From Pedobacter nutrimenti (GTDB taxonomy: Bacteria; Bacteroidota; Bacteroidia; Sphingobacteriales; Sphingobacteriaceae): a DNA stretch of 64,000 bases. Of this stretch, positions 1-9,493 are shown one piece after another. Position 1 is the first letter of the stretch, and each line of letters starts with the position of its first letter. The notes beneath the pieces were generated by a model. It was not told the DNA's origin. It saw nothing but the letters and a program-made list of their open reading frames with translations, and ran no database searches. The DNA is taken from the NCBI RefSeq assembly GCF_003208655.1, contig NZ_QKLU01000001.1, positions 868,001-932,000 on the forward strand, written 5' to 3'. Made by a program: the position numbers and the translations under genes.

Positions 1-1837
1 CGGCCAGCCTTTTTTTCAGGCCCTTTGGAAATACGCTTTCCCTGTAGGCTTTACTTTGTTTGTCAAACAGTTCCCAGGAAGGCATGCTCACCACATTTGC
101 CGCGATACCTTCTGATTTTAATTTCTCCTGCGCCTCCAACAGCAAACTGACTTCCGATCCTGTTCCAACCAAAATCAGTTTCGCGTCTTTAGCCTCCGAT
201 AAAATGTATGCGCCCTTTTCCAGCCCTTCTGCTTTTGCATATTTCTGCTGGTCCAGCACCGGTAAACCTTGTCTGGTGAGCACCAGCACCACAGGTCCGT
301 CGGTATGTTCTATAGCCACTTTCCAGGCCTGGGCAGTTTCATTGGCGTCTGCCGGCCGGATTAGGGTGATGTTTGGTATAGACCGCAGGGAAATGAGCTG
401 TTCTACCGGCTGGTGCGTTGTCCCGTCTTCCCCCAATCCAATACTATCATGGGTATACACCAGGATCGGCCTGATTTTCATAATGGCCGCCAAACGGATG
501 GGCGGCCGCATGTATTCAGAAAAAATAAGAAAAGTGGCCCCAAAAGGAATGATGCCTTTGGTTAAGGCCATACCATTTAAAATAGAACCCATGGCATGTT
601 CCCTTATCCCGAAATGGAAATTCCGCCCGGCCCTTTGCTCGGAAGTAAAAGAATCGTAGTCCTTTAAATTGGTTTCTGTGGAAGGCGCCAGGTCTGCTGC
701 CCCGCCAATGAGCCCGGGAAGGTCTGCAGCGATGGCATTCAATACTTTACCGGAAGCCTGCCGGGTGGCTAGTTTGTCTGGTCCGCTAAAAACAGGCAGT
801 TTTTTCAACCAGCCCGAAGGCAACTGGTCCTTCAAGGCTTCTTCATAGGCTTTACCCAGCTCCGGAAATTTCTTTTTATAGTCTTCAAAAAGTTGGTCCC
901 ATTGTTTTTCGGCCGCAGTTCCCTTTTCGCCGGCAGCACGGTAAAAAGCAGCAACTTCTTTCGGAACCTCAAAGAATTTTGCCGGATCAAAACCAAAAGC
1001 TTCTTTCACCAGCTTCACTTCATCTGGCCCCAGCGGGGACCCATGGGCACCAGCCGTATTCACCTTATTGGGGCTTCCATAAGCAATTTGAGTTCTTATT
1101 TTAATTAACGAAGGCCTTTGAGTTTCTGCCTTTGCATTGCGGACCGCCAGTTCTATGGCATTGATGTCGTTGCCATCTTCCACCACCTGCACATGCCAGT
1201 TATAGGCTTCAAAACGTTTACCCACGTCTTCGGTAAAGGCAATATCTGTGCTGCCCTCAATGGAAATGTGGTTGTCATCATACAGGTAAATCAGGTTGCC
1301 CAGTTCCAGGTGCCCGGCCAGGGAAGCCGCCTCCGAGGTCACCCCTTCCATCATGTCCCCGTCACTGCAAATGGCATATATTTTATAATTAAAAAGCTCA
1401 TAACCGGGTTTGTTAAAGCGGGCCGCCAGATGCTTTTGAGCAATGGCAAAACCAACCCCATTGGCAAAACCCTGGCCCAAAGGCCCCGTGGTTACATCAA
1501 TACCATCGGTAAGGCCGTACTCCGGGTGGCCCGGTGTTTTACTGTTGAGCTGCCGGAAATTTTTCAAATCGTCCAGGCTAATGTCATAACCAGTTAAATG
1601 CAGTAAACTGTACTGGAGCATGCAGCCATGGCCTGCAGAAAGAATAAAGCGATCGCGGTTGGGCCAGTGTGAATTTTTTGGATTGTAATTCATGAATTTG
1701 GTGTACAGCACATGAGCCATCGGCGCTGCGCCCATAGGCATACCCGGATGCCCTGAATTTGCTTTTTGTACCCCGTCTACGGCCAGTAGCCTCACCGTAT
1801 TGATTGCATGTTGTTCCAGTTGACTGTTGTTCTCCAT
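1..1837 (-). CDS. tkt: Transketolase (C-terminal end cut by window edge)
   Basis: Thiamine-diphosphate enzyme of the non-oxidative pentose phosphate pathway, moving two-carbon ketol units between sugar phosphates. Translating the reverse strand from the ATG at 1837 gives [20 protein letters not shown], then the N-terminal SGHPG motif at residues 28-32, and the ThDP/Mg-binding GDG motif inside CSDGDMMEG near residue 155. About 612 codons are visible of a family length of roughly 660-670, so only the last tens of residues are missing at position 1. No stop lies in this frame. The forward-strand open frames over this interval are antisense shadows. Cytoplasmic. It is followed upstream by a 113-bp gap to the cardiolipin synthase gene on the same strand. 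Confidence 0.95.
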   Translation of the reverse strand, partial: MENNSQLEQHAINTVRLLAVDGVQKANSGHPGMPMGAAPMAHVLYTKFMNYNPKNSHWPNRDRFILSAGHGCMLQYSLLHLTGYDISLDDLKNFRQLNSKTPGHPEYGLTDGIDVTTGPLGQGFANGVGFAIAQKHLAARFNKPGYELFNYKIYAICSDGDMMEGVTSEAASLAGHLELGNLIYLYDDNHISIEGSTDIAFTEDVGKRFEAYNWHVQVVEDGNDINAIELAVRNAKAETQRPSLIKIRTQIAYGSPNKVNTAGAHGSPLGPDEVKLVKEAFGFDPAKFFEVPKEVAAFYRAAGEKGTAAEKQWDQLFEDYKKKFPELGKAYEEALKDQLPSGWLKKLPVFSGPDKLATRQASGKVLNAIAADLPGLIGGAADLAPSTETNLKDYDSFTSEQRAGRNFHFGIREHAMGSILNGMALTKGIIPFGATFLIFSEYMRPPIRLAAIMKIRPILVYTHDSIGLGEDGTTHQPVEQLISLRSIPNITLIRPADANETAQAWKVAIEHTDGPVVLVLTRQGLPVLDQQKYAKAEGLEKGAYILSEAKDAKLILVGTGSEVSLLLEAQEKLKSEGIAANVVSMPSWELFDKQSKAYRESVFPKGLKKRLA

Positions 1838-1950
1838 GGTTTTTTAATTAGATTAAACCTTTATTTAACATCCGGCGTCCCCCAAAAGTTTTCCTTTAAA
1901 CCGCTAAATTACTTTCATTTTACAAGCCCGGGTTGCAGCGGAATTTTTGT

Positions 1951-3405
1951 TTAAAGCAAAGGAGACATCAGGCGCGCCACCTTTTCGGGAAACTCTTTGT
2001 AAAAAGAACGCTGGGCCCATTCCTGCCCATCAATCTGAACCGCATCTTGCAGGTCCTGATAAAACACCTCCCTTAATTTTGCCCCAAAACCGGCATCATA
2101 GACAATACTGTTCACTTCAAAATTCAGCTCAAAACTTCTGTGGTCCATATTGGCGGTCCCGATAATGGAAAGTTGCCCGTCGGACACCAGGGTCTTGGCA
2201 TGGATAAAACCCTTGGTGTATCTGTAAATTTCTATCCCGGCGGCAAGAAGGTCACCATAATAGGAACGCGCTGCAAAATCCACCGTCCAGGAATCGGAAG
2301 TTTCTGGGACCAGTAGTTTTACTTTAACCCCACTCAGGGCCGATACCGTGAGCGCATCCAGCAAACTTTCCCCCGGAATAAAATAAGGAGTGGTGATCAG
2401 GATTTCCTCTTCGGCCGTACTGATGGCCTCCAACAGGGAAAACAATATGGTCGGGTTATCGGAATCCGGCCCGCTGGCTGCAATCTGGACCACGGCACCT
2501 TTGCCTTCAAAAGCAGGTGGCGGGGCAAAAAAATCGCGCTCGGGGATCAGTACCTCGTCTGCACAGAAATTCCAGTCGCACACAAAAAGGTATTGCAGGT
2601 AATACACCCCTTCTCCAACAATTTTCATATGCGTATCCCGCCAGAACAGCTGTTTTGTATTTTCCGGACTGTTGATGTAGCGGTCGCTCACATTAATCCC
2701 ACCCGTAAAAGCCGTAGTGCCATCTATAATAATAATTTTGCGGTGGTTGCGGTAATTAATCCGGTTGGCCAGGGCAATAAACAAAATCCTGTAAAAAGGA
2801 TAACACATGACCCCCGCCTCCAGCAGCTCTGGCACCAGGTGCTTGCGGATGGAACGGCTGCCAAAATCGTCATAAATCAAACGGACCTGCACCCCTTCTT
2901 TCGCTTTTTGAATCAAAATGTCCTTGATCTGGTTGCCGATCTGCTCATCTTCAAAAATATAATATTCAATATGAATGTGGTGCCTGGCCTGCTTCAATGC
3001 CTCTAGTACCTCCGGAAATTTCTGTTCCCCGTTGAGTAGCAAGGTGACCTGGTTGCCTTCACTGAGCTGGCTTAAACTGCTGTTGAGCAACAACCTGACC
3101 AGCTTCTTGTATTTGTCCACTTCAGCAATATCCTGCGCCAACACCCCCTCAGACTTACGGTATATCCTTTTTCTGATCTCTTTGAGCAGCAGTTCATCTT
3201 CGGTAATTTTTTTACTGTACAGCTTCCGCTTCCGGTAATTGGTCCCCACGCAGAAATAAATGATCATTCCGGCAATGGGCAGAAAAATGGTCATCAGTAA
3301 ATAAGCCAGGGTTTTACTGGTGGTACTGGTATCATAAATAATACGCAGACAAACTGCGCCGGTGATTAACCCGTATAAGACTTCTCCGATTAAAATCCAG
3401 TCCAT
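1951..3405 (-). CDS. cls: Cardiolipin synthase, PLD superfamily
   Basis: Membrane phospholipid synthase that joins two phosphatidylglycerols (or related donors) into cardiolipin. The 484-residue product has two N-terminal membrane segments (about residues 3-23 and 35-55), then two phospholipase D HKD motifs: H221-x-K223-x4-D228 in NHRKIIIIDG and H402-x-K404-x4-D409 in HAKTLVSDG, each followed by the usual GG/GT-N element (FTGGIN, IGTANMD). Length and two-TM plus two-HKD layout match bacterial ClsA-type enzymes. ATG start at 3405. The divergent neighbour is a DAACS symporter. The family assignment is firm; which phospholipid donor is used is not visible. Confidence 0.93.
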   Translation of the reverse strand: MDWILIGEVLYGLITGAVCLRIIYDTSTTSKTLAYLLMTIFLPIAGMIIYFCVGTNYRKRKLYSKKITEDELLLKEIRKRIYRKSEGVLAQDIAEVDKYKKLVRLLLNSSLSQLSEGNQVTLLLNGEQKFPEVLEALKQARHHIHIEYYIFEDEQIGNQIKDILIQKAKEGVQVRLIYDDFGSRSIRKHLVPELLEAGVMCYPFYRILFIALANRINYRNHRKIIIIDGTTAFTGGINVSDRYINSPENTKQLFWRDTHMKIVGEGVYYLQYLFVCDWNFCADEVLIPERDFFAPPPAFEGKGAVVQIAASGPDSDNPTILFSLLEAISTAEEEILITTPYFIPGESLLDALTVSALSGVKVKLLVPETSDSWTVDFAARSYYGDLLAAGIEIYRYTKGFIHAKTLVSDGQLSIIGTANMDHRSFELNFEVNSIVYDAGFGAKLREVFYQDLQDAVQIDGQEWAQRSFYKEFPEKVARLMSPLL

Positions 3406-3505
3406 TGATAGCTGTTTTTCTGCAACCCTGAAAACGCTTTATTTCAGGGACATTTTTTTTAATTTAAAATTAGCAATATCTTTCACCTTAGGAACAAAAA
3501 ATAAA

Positions 3506-4717
3506 ATGAATAATTTTTTTAAAAATTACAAAGGCATCATCTATTTACTGATAGGTATAACCGCAGGAAGTATTTTAGGTTTGATCTTTGGAAAAAAAGT
3601 AGAGGTTTTAAAACCTATTGGTGATATTTTTCTGAATTTTTTGTTTACCGCAGTGGTGCCTCTGGTGTTTTTTGCCATCAGTTCTTCGCTGGCCAATTTA
3701 AATCCCTCCAATAAACTAAGCCGCATGATGGGTGTGATGTCCCTGGTTTTTCTGGCCACTGTACTGATTTCTGCCCTGCTGACCATTCTTGCTATCCATA
3801 TTTTTCCCATCCACGAGCAGATCAAAGTGATTCCGCTCACCGAGCATATTGAAAAAAAGCCCTTTGGGGAAGAAGTCACCCGCTTGCTCACCACGGGCGA
3901 ATTCTATGAACTGCTGTCCAGAAAAAGCATGCTGGCCATGATTATTTTTTCCGTGATCATTGGCTTTGCCACCCTTCGGGCGGGAGAAAAAGCAGCCGCC
4001 TTTACCCGTTTTCTGCATGCAGGAAATGAAGTTTTTAAACAGGTATTTATCCTGATCATGAAACTGGGGCCTATTGGTTTAGGCGCCTATTTTGCCTACC
4101 AGGTGGGCGTTTTTGGCCCGCAATTATTTGGCACCTATGCGCGCTCACTGGGCCTGTACTATGGGGTCTGTGCTTTCTATTTTGTTTTTTTCTTTAGTCT
4201 TTACGCCTTTATTGCCGGCGGAATGAAAGGGCTCCGGCGCTTCTGGCCGGCCAACTTCATCCCTTCCGCCACCTCAGTAGGTACCTGTAGCAGCATCGCC
4301 ACCATTCCGGCAAACCTGGAAGCCTGTAAAAGAATGGGGATCCCCGATTACATTACCAATGTAAGCATTCCCCTGGGAGCGACCCTGCATAAAGATGGTT
4401 CAAGTGTATCTTCTATTGTAAAAATGGCCGTTGTATTTGCCATGTTTGGTAAAAGCTTCAACAGCGCCGATGTGATTTTGCTGGCCCTGGGCATGACCGT
4501 TCTGGTGAGCATTGTAGAAGGTGGCATTCCCAATGGAGGCTATGTTGGTGAGCTGCTTTTCATTTCCGCTTATGGCTTTCCTCCCGAGGCCCTGCCCCCG
4601 GCTATGATTATAGGTACCCTGGTTGATCCCATGGCAACCTTATTAAATGCTACGGGCGATAATGTGGCCACCATGCTCATTACCCGGTTTACCGAAGGAA
4701 AAAACTGGTTAAAATAG
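3506..4717 (+). CDS. Dicarboxylate/amino acid:cation symporter (DAACS family)
   Basis: Sodium- or proton-coupled inner-membrane symporter for C4-dicarboxylates or acidic amino acids. The ATG at 3506 gives a 403-residue protein starting MNNFFKNYKG; an in-frame GTG at 3362 would add 48 non-homologous-looking residues and overlap the divergent cls gene, so it was not chosen. Visible family signs are multiple hydrophobic helices, a serine-rich re-entrant element (SATSVGTCSSIATIPANLE) and the helix-8 substrate region ending VDPMATLLNATGDN, the counterpart of the DAACS D-x-x-x-T-x-x-N-x-x-GD motif. Substrate cannot be read from the sequence. Confidence 0.88.
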   Translation: MNNFFKNYKGIIYLLIGITAGSILGLIFGKKVEVLKPIGDIFLNFLFTAVVPLVFFAISSSLANLNPSNKLSRMMGVMSLVFLATVLISALLTILAIHIFPIHEQIKVIPLTEHIEKKPFGEEVTRLLTTGEFYELLSRKSMLAMIIFSVIIGFATLRAGEKAAAFTRFLHAGNEVFKQVFILIMKLGPIGLGAYFAYQVGVFGPQLFGTYARSLGLYYGVCAFYFVFFFSLYAFIAGGMKGLRRFWPANFIPSATSVGTCSSIATIPANLEACKRMGIPDYITNVSIPLGATLHKDGSSVSSIVKMAVVFAMFGKSFNSADVILLALGMTVLVSIVEGGIPNGGYVGELLFISAYGFPPEALPPAMIIGTLVDPMATLLNATGDNVATMLITRFTEGKNWLK

Positions 4718-4843
4718 CAAAAAAGCCTCAATTATCAAGGTAACATTTTTGATCCTCCTAAAGTGGCCATTTCGGTGCTTTTTTTGTTTTTAACGCGCAT
4801 TTCTATAGCTTCACCTGGCGTTTAACCAGCGCGATGTGATTTT

Positions 4844-7009
4844 ATGAAAAATGTCTTTTTTATCCTCTGCCTGTTCCTGATTTTTAACCTGTCTGCTGAT
4901 GCGCAAAACAATAAACCCATTGTCATCAGCACCAAAAGCAGCAGCCTGGTGTTTAAAGTCAATTCCCGTAAAAAACTGGAGCAGGTTTATTTTGGCGCCA
5001 GGCTATTGCACGAGGAAGAGCTGGCCTCACTAAACGCAAAAACCCATGATGCCTTTATTTCCGGCGGTATGGCCGATCAATTTGAGCCTGCTATACGCCT
5101 GGGCCATGCCGATGGGAACCCTTCGCTGGACCTGCAGTTCAGTGAGTTGCAAAGTCAGAAAAAAGACGAAAACGTCACCTTAACCACCATACAACTAAAA
5201 GACCCACAGTACCCGCTGGAAGTGACCTTGTTTTTTGAATCCTATGCCAACCAGGATGTCATTAAACAATGGACTGAAATTAAACATCATGAAAAAGGGA
5301 CCGTAACTTTAAAAAACTACGCCTCCTCTATGCTGCATTTTGATGCAGAGCAATATTGGCTAACCGAGTATACCGGAGATTGGGCTAAAGAAGTAGCCCA
5401 GACCGAAAACCGCCTTGGCCCCGGTATTAAAATTATAGACAGCAAACTGGGCACCAGGACCAACAAATACCGTTCTCCATTTTTTTTCCTGGCCTTAAAC
5501 CGTCCGGCAGAGGAAAATCAGGGCGAAGTGATCGGAGGAACACTGGCCTGGAGCGGAAATTATCAGTTTCTCTTTGAAATAGATGAAAGAAACTCCCTCA
5601 GGGCCATTTCCGGAATCAATCCTTATGCATCTGAATACCAGCTGCCCCCTGGTGAAAATTTCAGCACACCGGCTTTTATTTTTAGTTATTCGGCAGCCGG
5701 TAAAGGTCAGATTAGCCGAAACATGCACGACTGGGCCAGAAATTACGGTCTGATGGACGGGCACCAGCCGCGCCTGACCCTGCTGAACAATTGGGAAGCC
5801 ACCGGAACCCGCTTTGACCAGGAAAGCCTGGTGGCCTTATTTGACGGGGCAGCTAAACTTGGGGTAGACCTGTTTTTGCTTGACGATGGCTGGTTTGGAA
5901 ACAAATACCCGCGCAACAACGACAAAGCAGGTTTGGGCGACTGGCAGGAAGACAAAAGTAAACTGCCATCCGGACTGGGCTACCTGGTTAAAAACGCCAC
6001 AGACAAAGGCATAAAGTTTGGAATCTGGCTGGAACCGGAAATGGTCAACCCAAAAAGTGAATTGTACCAGCAGCATCCCGACTGGATCCTGAAACTGCCC
6101 AACCGCGAGGAAGATTACCAGCGCAACCAACTGGTTTTAGACCTTTGCAACCCCAAAGTACAGGACTTTGTGTACCAACTGGTGGACGATATGATGCGTA
6201 AAAATCCGGGAATTGCCTTTATCAAATGGGATTGCAACCGGACCATGAGCAATACCTGGTCGCCCTACCTGAAAGACAAACAGTCCCAGCTTTATATAGA
6301 CTATACCCGGAGTTTTTACAAAGTCATGGAGCGGATCCGCAAACAGTACCCGCATTTGCCTATTATGCTTTGTTCTGGTGGTGGTGGCAGAACAGATTAT
6401 GGCGCCCTGCGTTATTTCACGGAATTCTGGCCCAGCGACAATACCGACGGTTTGGACAGGATTTACATCCAGTGGGGGTATTCCCAGTTTTTCCCGGCAC
6501 TTTCCATTGCTGCCCATGTGACCTCCTGGAGCAAAACCCAGTCCATTAAGTTCCGCACAGATGTGGCCATGATGGGTAAACTGGGCTATGACATTAAGGT
6601 CAGCGATTTTAAACCCGAGGAATTACAGTTCAGCCACAATGCCGTGGCCAATTACAAAAGACTAAGCCCCCTGATCTGGCAGGGAGACCAGTACAGACTC
6701 ATTTCCCCATATCAAAGCAACCGGGCGGCCCTGCTGTATGCCAGCAAGACAAAAGACAAAGCCCTGCTGTTTTACTACAACTTAAACCCACGCTCCAGAG
6801 AGATTTTTGGAAAAGTAAAACTCGAAGGCCTGGATGCCTCCAAACGTTACCTGATCACAGAAATCAACCTGATGCCAGGTGTAAAATCGGCGCTTACAGA
6901 ACATGGAAAAATTCTTAGCGGTGATTATTTAATGAAGATCGGTCTGGGCATGACCACAGGCAAACCCCTGCCCATGAGCAGCAGCCTGGTGGAGCTGACC
7001 GCGCAGTAA
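4844..7009 (+). CDS. Secreted alpha-galactosidase, GH36 family
   Basis: Hydrolyses terminal alpha-galactosides such as raffinose-type sugars or galactomannan side chains. The 721-residue protein begins with a Sec signal peptide (MKNVFFILCLFLIF...SADAQ). The N-terminal beta-sandwich is followed by a TIM barrel with FLLDDGWFG, the nucleophile region FIKWDCNRT (D463) and the acid/base region FWPSDNTDG (D532), then a C-terminal beta domain. All are signatures of GH36 (clan GH-D). Export suggests periplasmic location. It stands alone, not next to SusCD genes, between the symporter and inositol phosphate synthase. Confidence 0.93.
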   Translation: MKNVFFILCLFLIFNLSADAQNNKPIVISTKSSSLVFKVNSRKKLEQVYFGARLLHEEELASLNAKTHDAFISGGMADQFEPAIRLGHADGNPSLDLQFSELQSQKKDENVTLTTIQLKDPQYPLEVTLFFESYANQDVIKQWTEIKHHEKGTVTLKNYASSMLHFDAEQYWLTEYTGDWAKEVAQTENRLGPGIKIIDSKLGTRTNKYRSPFFFLALNRPAEENQGEVIGGTLAWSGNYQFLFEIDERNSLRAISGINPYASEYQLPPGENFSTPAFIFSYSAAGKGQISRNMHDWARNYGLMDGHQPRLTLLNNWEATGTRFDQESLVALFDGAAKLGVDLFLLDDGWFGNKYPRNNDKAGLGDWQEDKSKLPSGLGYLVKNATDKGIKFGIWLEPEMVNPKSELYQQHPDWILKLPNREEDYQRNQLVLDLCNPKVQDFVYQLVDDMMRKNPGIAFIKWDCNRTMSNTWSPYLKDKQSQLYIDYTRSFYKVMERIRKQYPHLPIMLCSGGGGRTDYGALRYFTEFWPSDNTDGLDRIYIQWGYSQFFPALSIAAHVTSWSKTQSIKFRTDVAMMGKLGYDIKVSDFKPEELQFSHNAVANYKRLSPLIWQGDQYRLISPYQSNRAALLYASKTKDKALLFYYNLNPRSREIFGKVKLEGLDASKRYLITEINLMPGVKSALTEHGKILSGDYLMKIGLGMTTGKPLPMSSSLVELTAQ

Positions 7010-7086
7010 AACGGAGCCTGCCTTTTTGAAAAAATCCTATCTCATTTTGGCATAGTACTAAGCCATGTTGACTTATTGTAATTAAA

Positions 7087-7215
7087 ATGTTACACAAAAA
7101 CGAAACGCATGCTGTAGCGAAAAGAGCAGATGAAATTTGCAAAGCCCTTTGGGTATTAAAAAAGCATTTTTACCTGGAGGGCCTGGCAGACAGCGAAACC
7201 AACAAGCGCAGCTGA
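7087..7215 (+). CDS. Possible small ORF, 42 residues, unknown
   Basis: An ATG-started frame inside the 526-bp gap after the alpha-galactosidase encodes MLHKNETHAVAKRADEICKA followed by about 22 more residues, ending NKRS. It is hydrophilic with an amphipathic central helix, has no signal peptide or membrane segment, and its codons look coding-like compared with the AT-rich DNA that follows. No family is recognised. It could equally be a chance frame or the remnant of a longer gene. Confidence 0.3.
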   Translation: MLHKNETHAVAKRADEICKALWVLKKHFYLEGLADSETNKRS

Positions 7216-7535
7216 ATCGCATCAAAAAGTCTTTTCAGACCTATTTTGGTAACATTTTTGAAGAACGTGGCAGGCAATTTGCAATAAAAAAATTAGTTTC
7301 ATATTTTTGACTTTAATACGTTTATACTAAAAAAGTCAAATTTAACCTCCCGTGGGGCTGAAATTAATTTGCCTTTAATGAACCATTCGTTATTAAAATG
7401 TCAAAGTTTTACTTATTATCATTTTTATAACGTTGTTTTGCAAGTTCATTGTTAGAAATATAAATGAGATTCAATATTTTTGCACACTTTATTTTTTTAC
7501 ATTACTTAATTAAACTATAACAATAACTCTATATA
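7216..7535. other. AT-rich intergenic region before inositol phosphate synthase
   Basis: About 320 bp without a convincing gene on either strand. The half nearest the next gene is very AT-rich and holds the probable promoter described at 7449-7482. No hairpin of note and no repeat was seen. Confidence 0.6.
7449..7482 (+). promoter_or_regulatory. Putative Bacteroidota-type promoter for inositol phosphate synthase
   Basis: TATTTTTG at 7475-7482 matches the Bacteroidota -7 consensus TAnnTTTG. A TTG at 7449-7451, 23 bp upstream, could be the -33 element, at the long end of the accepted spacing. The predicted start of transcription lies about 45 bp before the ATG at 7536. Confidence 0.45.
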
Positions 7536-8729
7536 ATGCATAGCCCGGAAAATAAGATCAAAGTTGCAATTTTAGGCGTAGGTAATTGCGCCAGCTCCCT
7601 GGTACAGGGGGTAGAATATTACACCACACATAGTGACAAGAAATCAGGATTGATGACAGACAACATTGGTGGTTACACAGCTGGAAATATAGAATTTGTC
7701 TGCGGCTTCGAAGTTGATGAAAGAAAAATCGGTTCTACTCTTAAAGAGGCAATTTTTGCAAAACCGAACTGTACCATTATATTAAATAATGACATTAAAA
7801 CAGAAGCTCCGATTTACAGGTCGCCTGTAATTGATGGTGTTTCCCCACTAATGGCCGAATATCCAGAAGCCAACAGGTTTGTCATCAAAGACGAATTAAA
7901 AACATCTGATCTGCTGGCCAACCCTGCTGCTTATGATCAGGCACTGGTGGCTACTTTAAGAAATGAAATTATTGGCCATTTGCGTGACCATAAAGTAGAA
8001 GTACTGATCAACTACCTGCCTGTAGGCTCTCAGTTGGCTACAGAATTCTATGCAGAAATCTGTGTGGAACTGGGCATATCCCTGGTGAACTGTATCCCGG
8101 TATTTATTGCCTCGGACCCGGTTTGGGAACAAAAATTTATTAATGCCGGTATTCCGATCATTGGAGATGACATGCGCAGCCAGTTTGGTGCCAGTATCGT
8201 TTCACAAATGCTTCAGGAACTTGCTTTTGAGCGTGGCCACCACGTTAAAGCGCACATCCAGAGAAACGTAGGCGGAAATACAGACTTCCTGAACATGGAA
8301 GACAAAAACCGCTTGAAATCTAAAAAGATCTCTAAAGAAAACGTCATCCGCGCGCAGAACGACATCAGGGGAATTTCCACAGCAGACAGTTTCCTTCATG
8401 CTGGTCCTTCTGAATACATTTCTTATTACGGAGACAACAAAGTCGCCAATTTCCGTCTGGAACTGGAAGGCTTTATGGGTGCACCGGTTATTTTTGATGC
8501 TCAGTTATCTGTTCAGGATTCGCCAAACTCTGCAGGTGTGGTGATCGACGCCATCCGTTATGTTTATGTAGCCAGGGAACTTGGATTGGTCGGTGCTTTA
8601 AGAGGCCCTTCTGCTTCTACACAAAAAACCCCTCCTCAGCAAATGATGTTCAGTGATGCCATTGCAGAATGCCATGCATTAGCGAATAGAGAGCTGACAG
8701 AATCGACAAGAAAACAATTGAAAAAATAA
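7536..8729 (+). CDS. ino1: myo-Inositol-1-phosphate synthase
   Basis: Converts glucose 6-phosphate to 1D-myo-inositol 3-phosphate, using NAD. The 397-residue protein opens with the Rossmann motif ILGVGNCASS (residues 12-21) and has the family's VNCIPVFIASDP and GDDMRSQFGAS segments and the NVGGNTDFLNM element. Length fits the shorter prokaryotic (actinobacterial/archaeal) class rather than the ~500-residue eukaryotic one. In Bacteroides this enzyme feeds inositol phospho- and sphingolipid synthesis (established for B. thetaiotaomicron); no phosphatidylinositol-phosphate synthase or phosphatase is adjacent here. A strong terminator follows. Confidence 0.93.
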   Translation: MHSPENKIKVAILGVGNCASSLVQGVEYYTTHSDKKSGLMTDNIGGYTAGNIEFVCGFEVDERKIGSTLKEAIFAKPNCTIILNNDIKTEAPIYRSPVIDGVSPLMAEYPEANRFVIKDELKTSDLLANPAAYDQALVATLRNEIIGHLRDHKVEVLINYLPVGSQLATEFYAEICVELGISLVNCIPVFIASDPVWEQKFINAGIPIIGDDMRSQFGASIVSQMLQELAFERGHHVKAHIQRNVGGNTDFLNMEDKNRLKSKKISKENVIRAQNDIRGISTADSFLHAGPSEYISYYGDNKVANFRLELEGFMGAPVIFDAQLSVQDSPNSAGVVIDAIRYVYVARELGLVGALRGPSASTQKTPPQQMMFSDAIAECHALANRELTESTRKQLKK

Positions 8730-8751
8730 ACTATCCTGTTTCAGGATATAA

Positions 8752-8781
8752 AAGGCCCCGCTTCTAAGCGGGGCCTTTTTT
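8752..8781 (+). terminator. Rho-independent terminator after ino1
   Basis: GGCCCCGC at 8754-8761, a six-base loop, then GCGGGGCC at 8768-8775 and a run of six T. It lies 22 bp after the ino1 stop. Confidence 0.93.
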
Positions 8782-8897
8782 GCTTCAAGCCCATTTAACC
8801 ATCGCGACATAAACACCCGGCCAACTTGACTTCTTTTTGTAAAAACAGCCGGACAGAACACGGGTTAGCCTCTAGGTCATCTTTAGAGATTACAGGG

Positions 8898-8986
8898 ACT
8901 TTACCCGGACATTACCCGGACATCACCCGGAGCTTACCCGGACAAGGTGCGGCTAAAGTCCGGGTGAGCTCCGGCTTAACCCGCAG
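8898..8986. repeat. 11-bp GC-rich tandem repeat running into a 15-bp hairpin
   Basis: Four consecutive 11-bp units of the form ACwTTACCCGG start at 8898, 8909, 8920 and 8931, with a degenerate fifth at 8942. The same sequence then returns inverted (8958-8986), so that 8929-8943 pairs with 8958-8972 over 15 bp with one T-G wobble and a 14-nt loop. It lies in the 334-bp gene-free stretch between the ino1 terminator and DUF1304. No T run follows, so it is not a typical terminator. The rest of the gap (8782-8897 and 8987-9115) shows nothing else. Confidence 0.85.
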
Positions 8987-9115
8987 TTAAACTCCTGCTA
9001 TACCTAAACTCGTTATAAGTTCTCCTTCAAGAAATGCAGGCGGCAAAGTAAATTGTGCCTGCCAGAAAAATCTTTGCAGGACAATGGGAAACAGAAAAAG
9101 AAACAGCGCTTACCC

Positions 9116-9484
9116 TTAAAAAGCAAAAAGTACCGCAATCAAAGCCAGAATGGCCGGCAGGGCCTGCACTTTAAAAATTGATTTTGAGGCGGTAAGGCCC
9201 CCATAGATGCCTGCGACAATGACGCAGGAAAGAAAAAACACCGCTATATTTTTGGACCAGGTGGCCTCACAAATCAACAGGGACCAAAAAAGCCCGGCAG
9301 CCAGGAAACCATTATAAAGCCCCTGGTTGGCAGCCAAGCCTTTTGTTTTTTCAAACAGTTCTTCGGGCATCGCTTTTTTAAAAACTTTTTTCCCCCTGGT
9401 GGTCCAGGCAAACATTTCCAGCCAAAGGATGTAACAATGTTCAATTGCCACTAAGGCAACCAGGATCATGGCGACTGTTTTCAT
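9116..9484 (-). CDS. DUF1304 family membrane protein
   Basis: A 122-residue protein with four predicted membrane helices. It starts MKTVAMILVALVAIEHCYIL, has LEMFAWTT and the conserved NQGLYNGFLAAGL segment of DUF1304 proteins, whose function is unknown. Last gene of a reverse-strand unit; only 9 bp separate it from the helicase gene. Confidence 0.85.
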   Translation of the reverse strand: MKTVAMILVALVAIEHCYILWLEMFAWTTRGKKVFKKAMPEELFEKTKGLAANQGLYNGFLAAGLFWSLLICEATWSKNIAVFFLSCVIVAGIYGGLTASKSIFKVQALPAILALIAVLFAF

Positions 9485-9493
9485 TCTTCCAAT

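Noticed and set aside
60-1597. Three forward-strand open frames over the first 1.6 kb
   Set aside because: They are antisense to transketolase, whose motifs are clear on the reverse strand; the gene is simply truncated by the window edge.
3362-3505. 48-residue N-terminal extension of the DAACS symporter
   Set aside because: It would begin with GTG inside the divergent cls gene and adds no family sequence; the ATG at 3506 is better.
8898-8941. Possible CRISPR array
   Set aside because: The repeat unit is 11 bp with no unique spacers and there are no cas genes; it is a simple tandem repeat.
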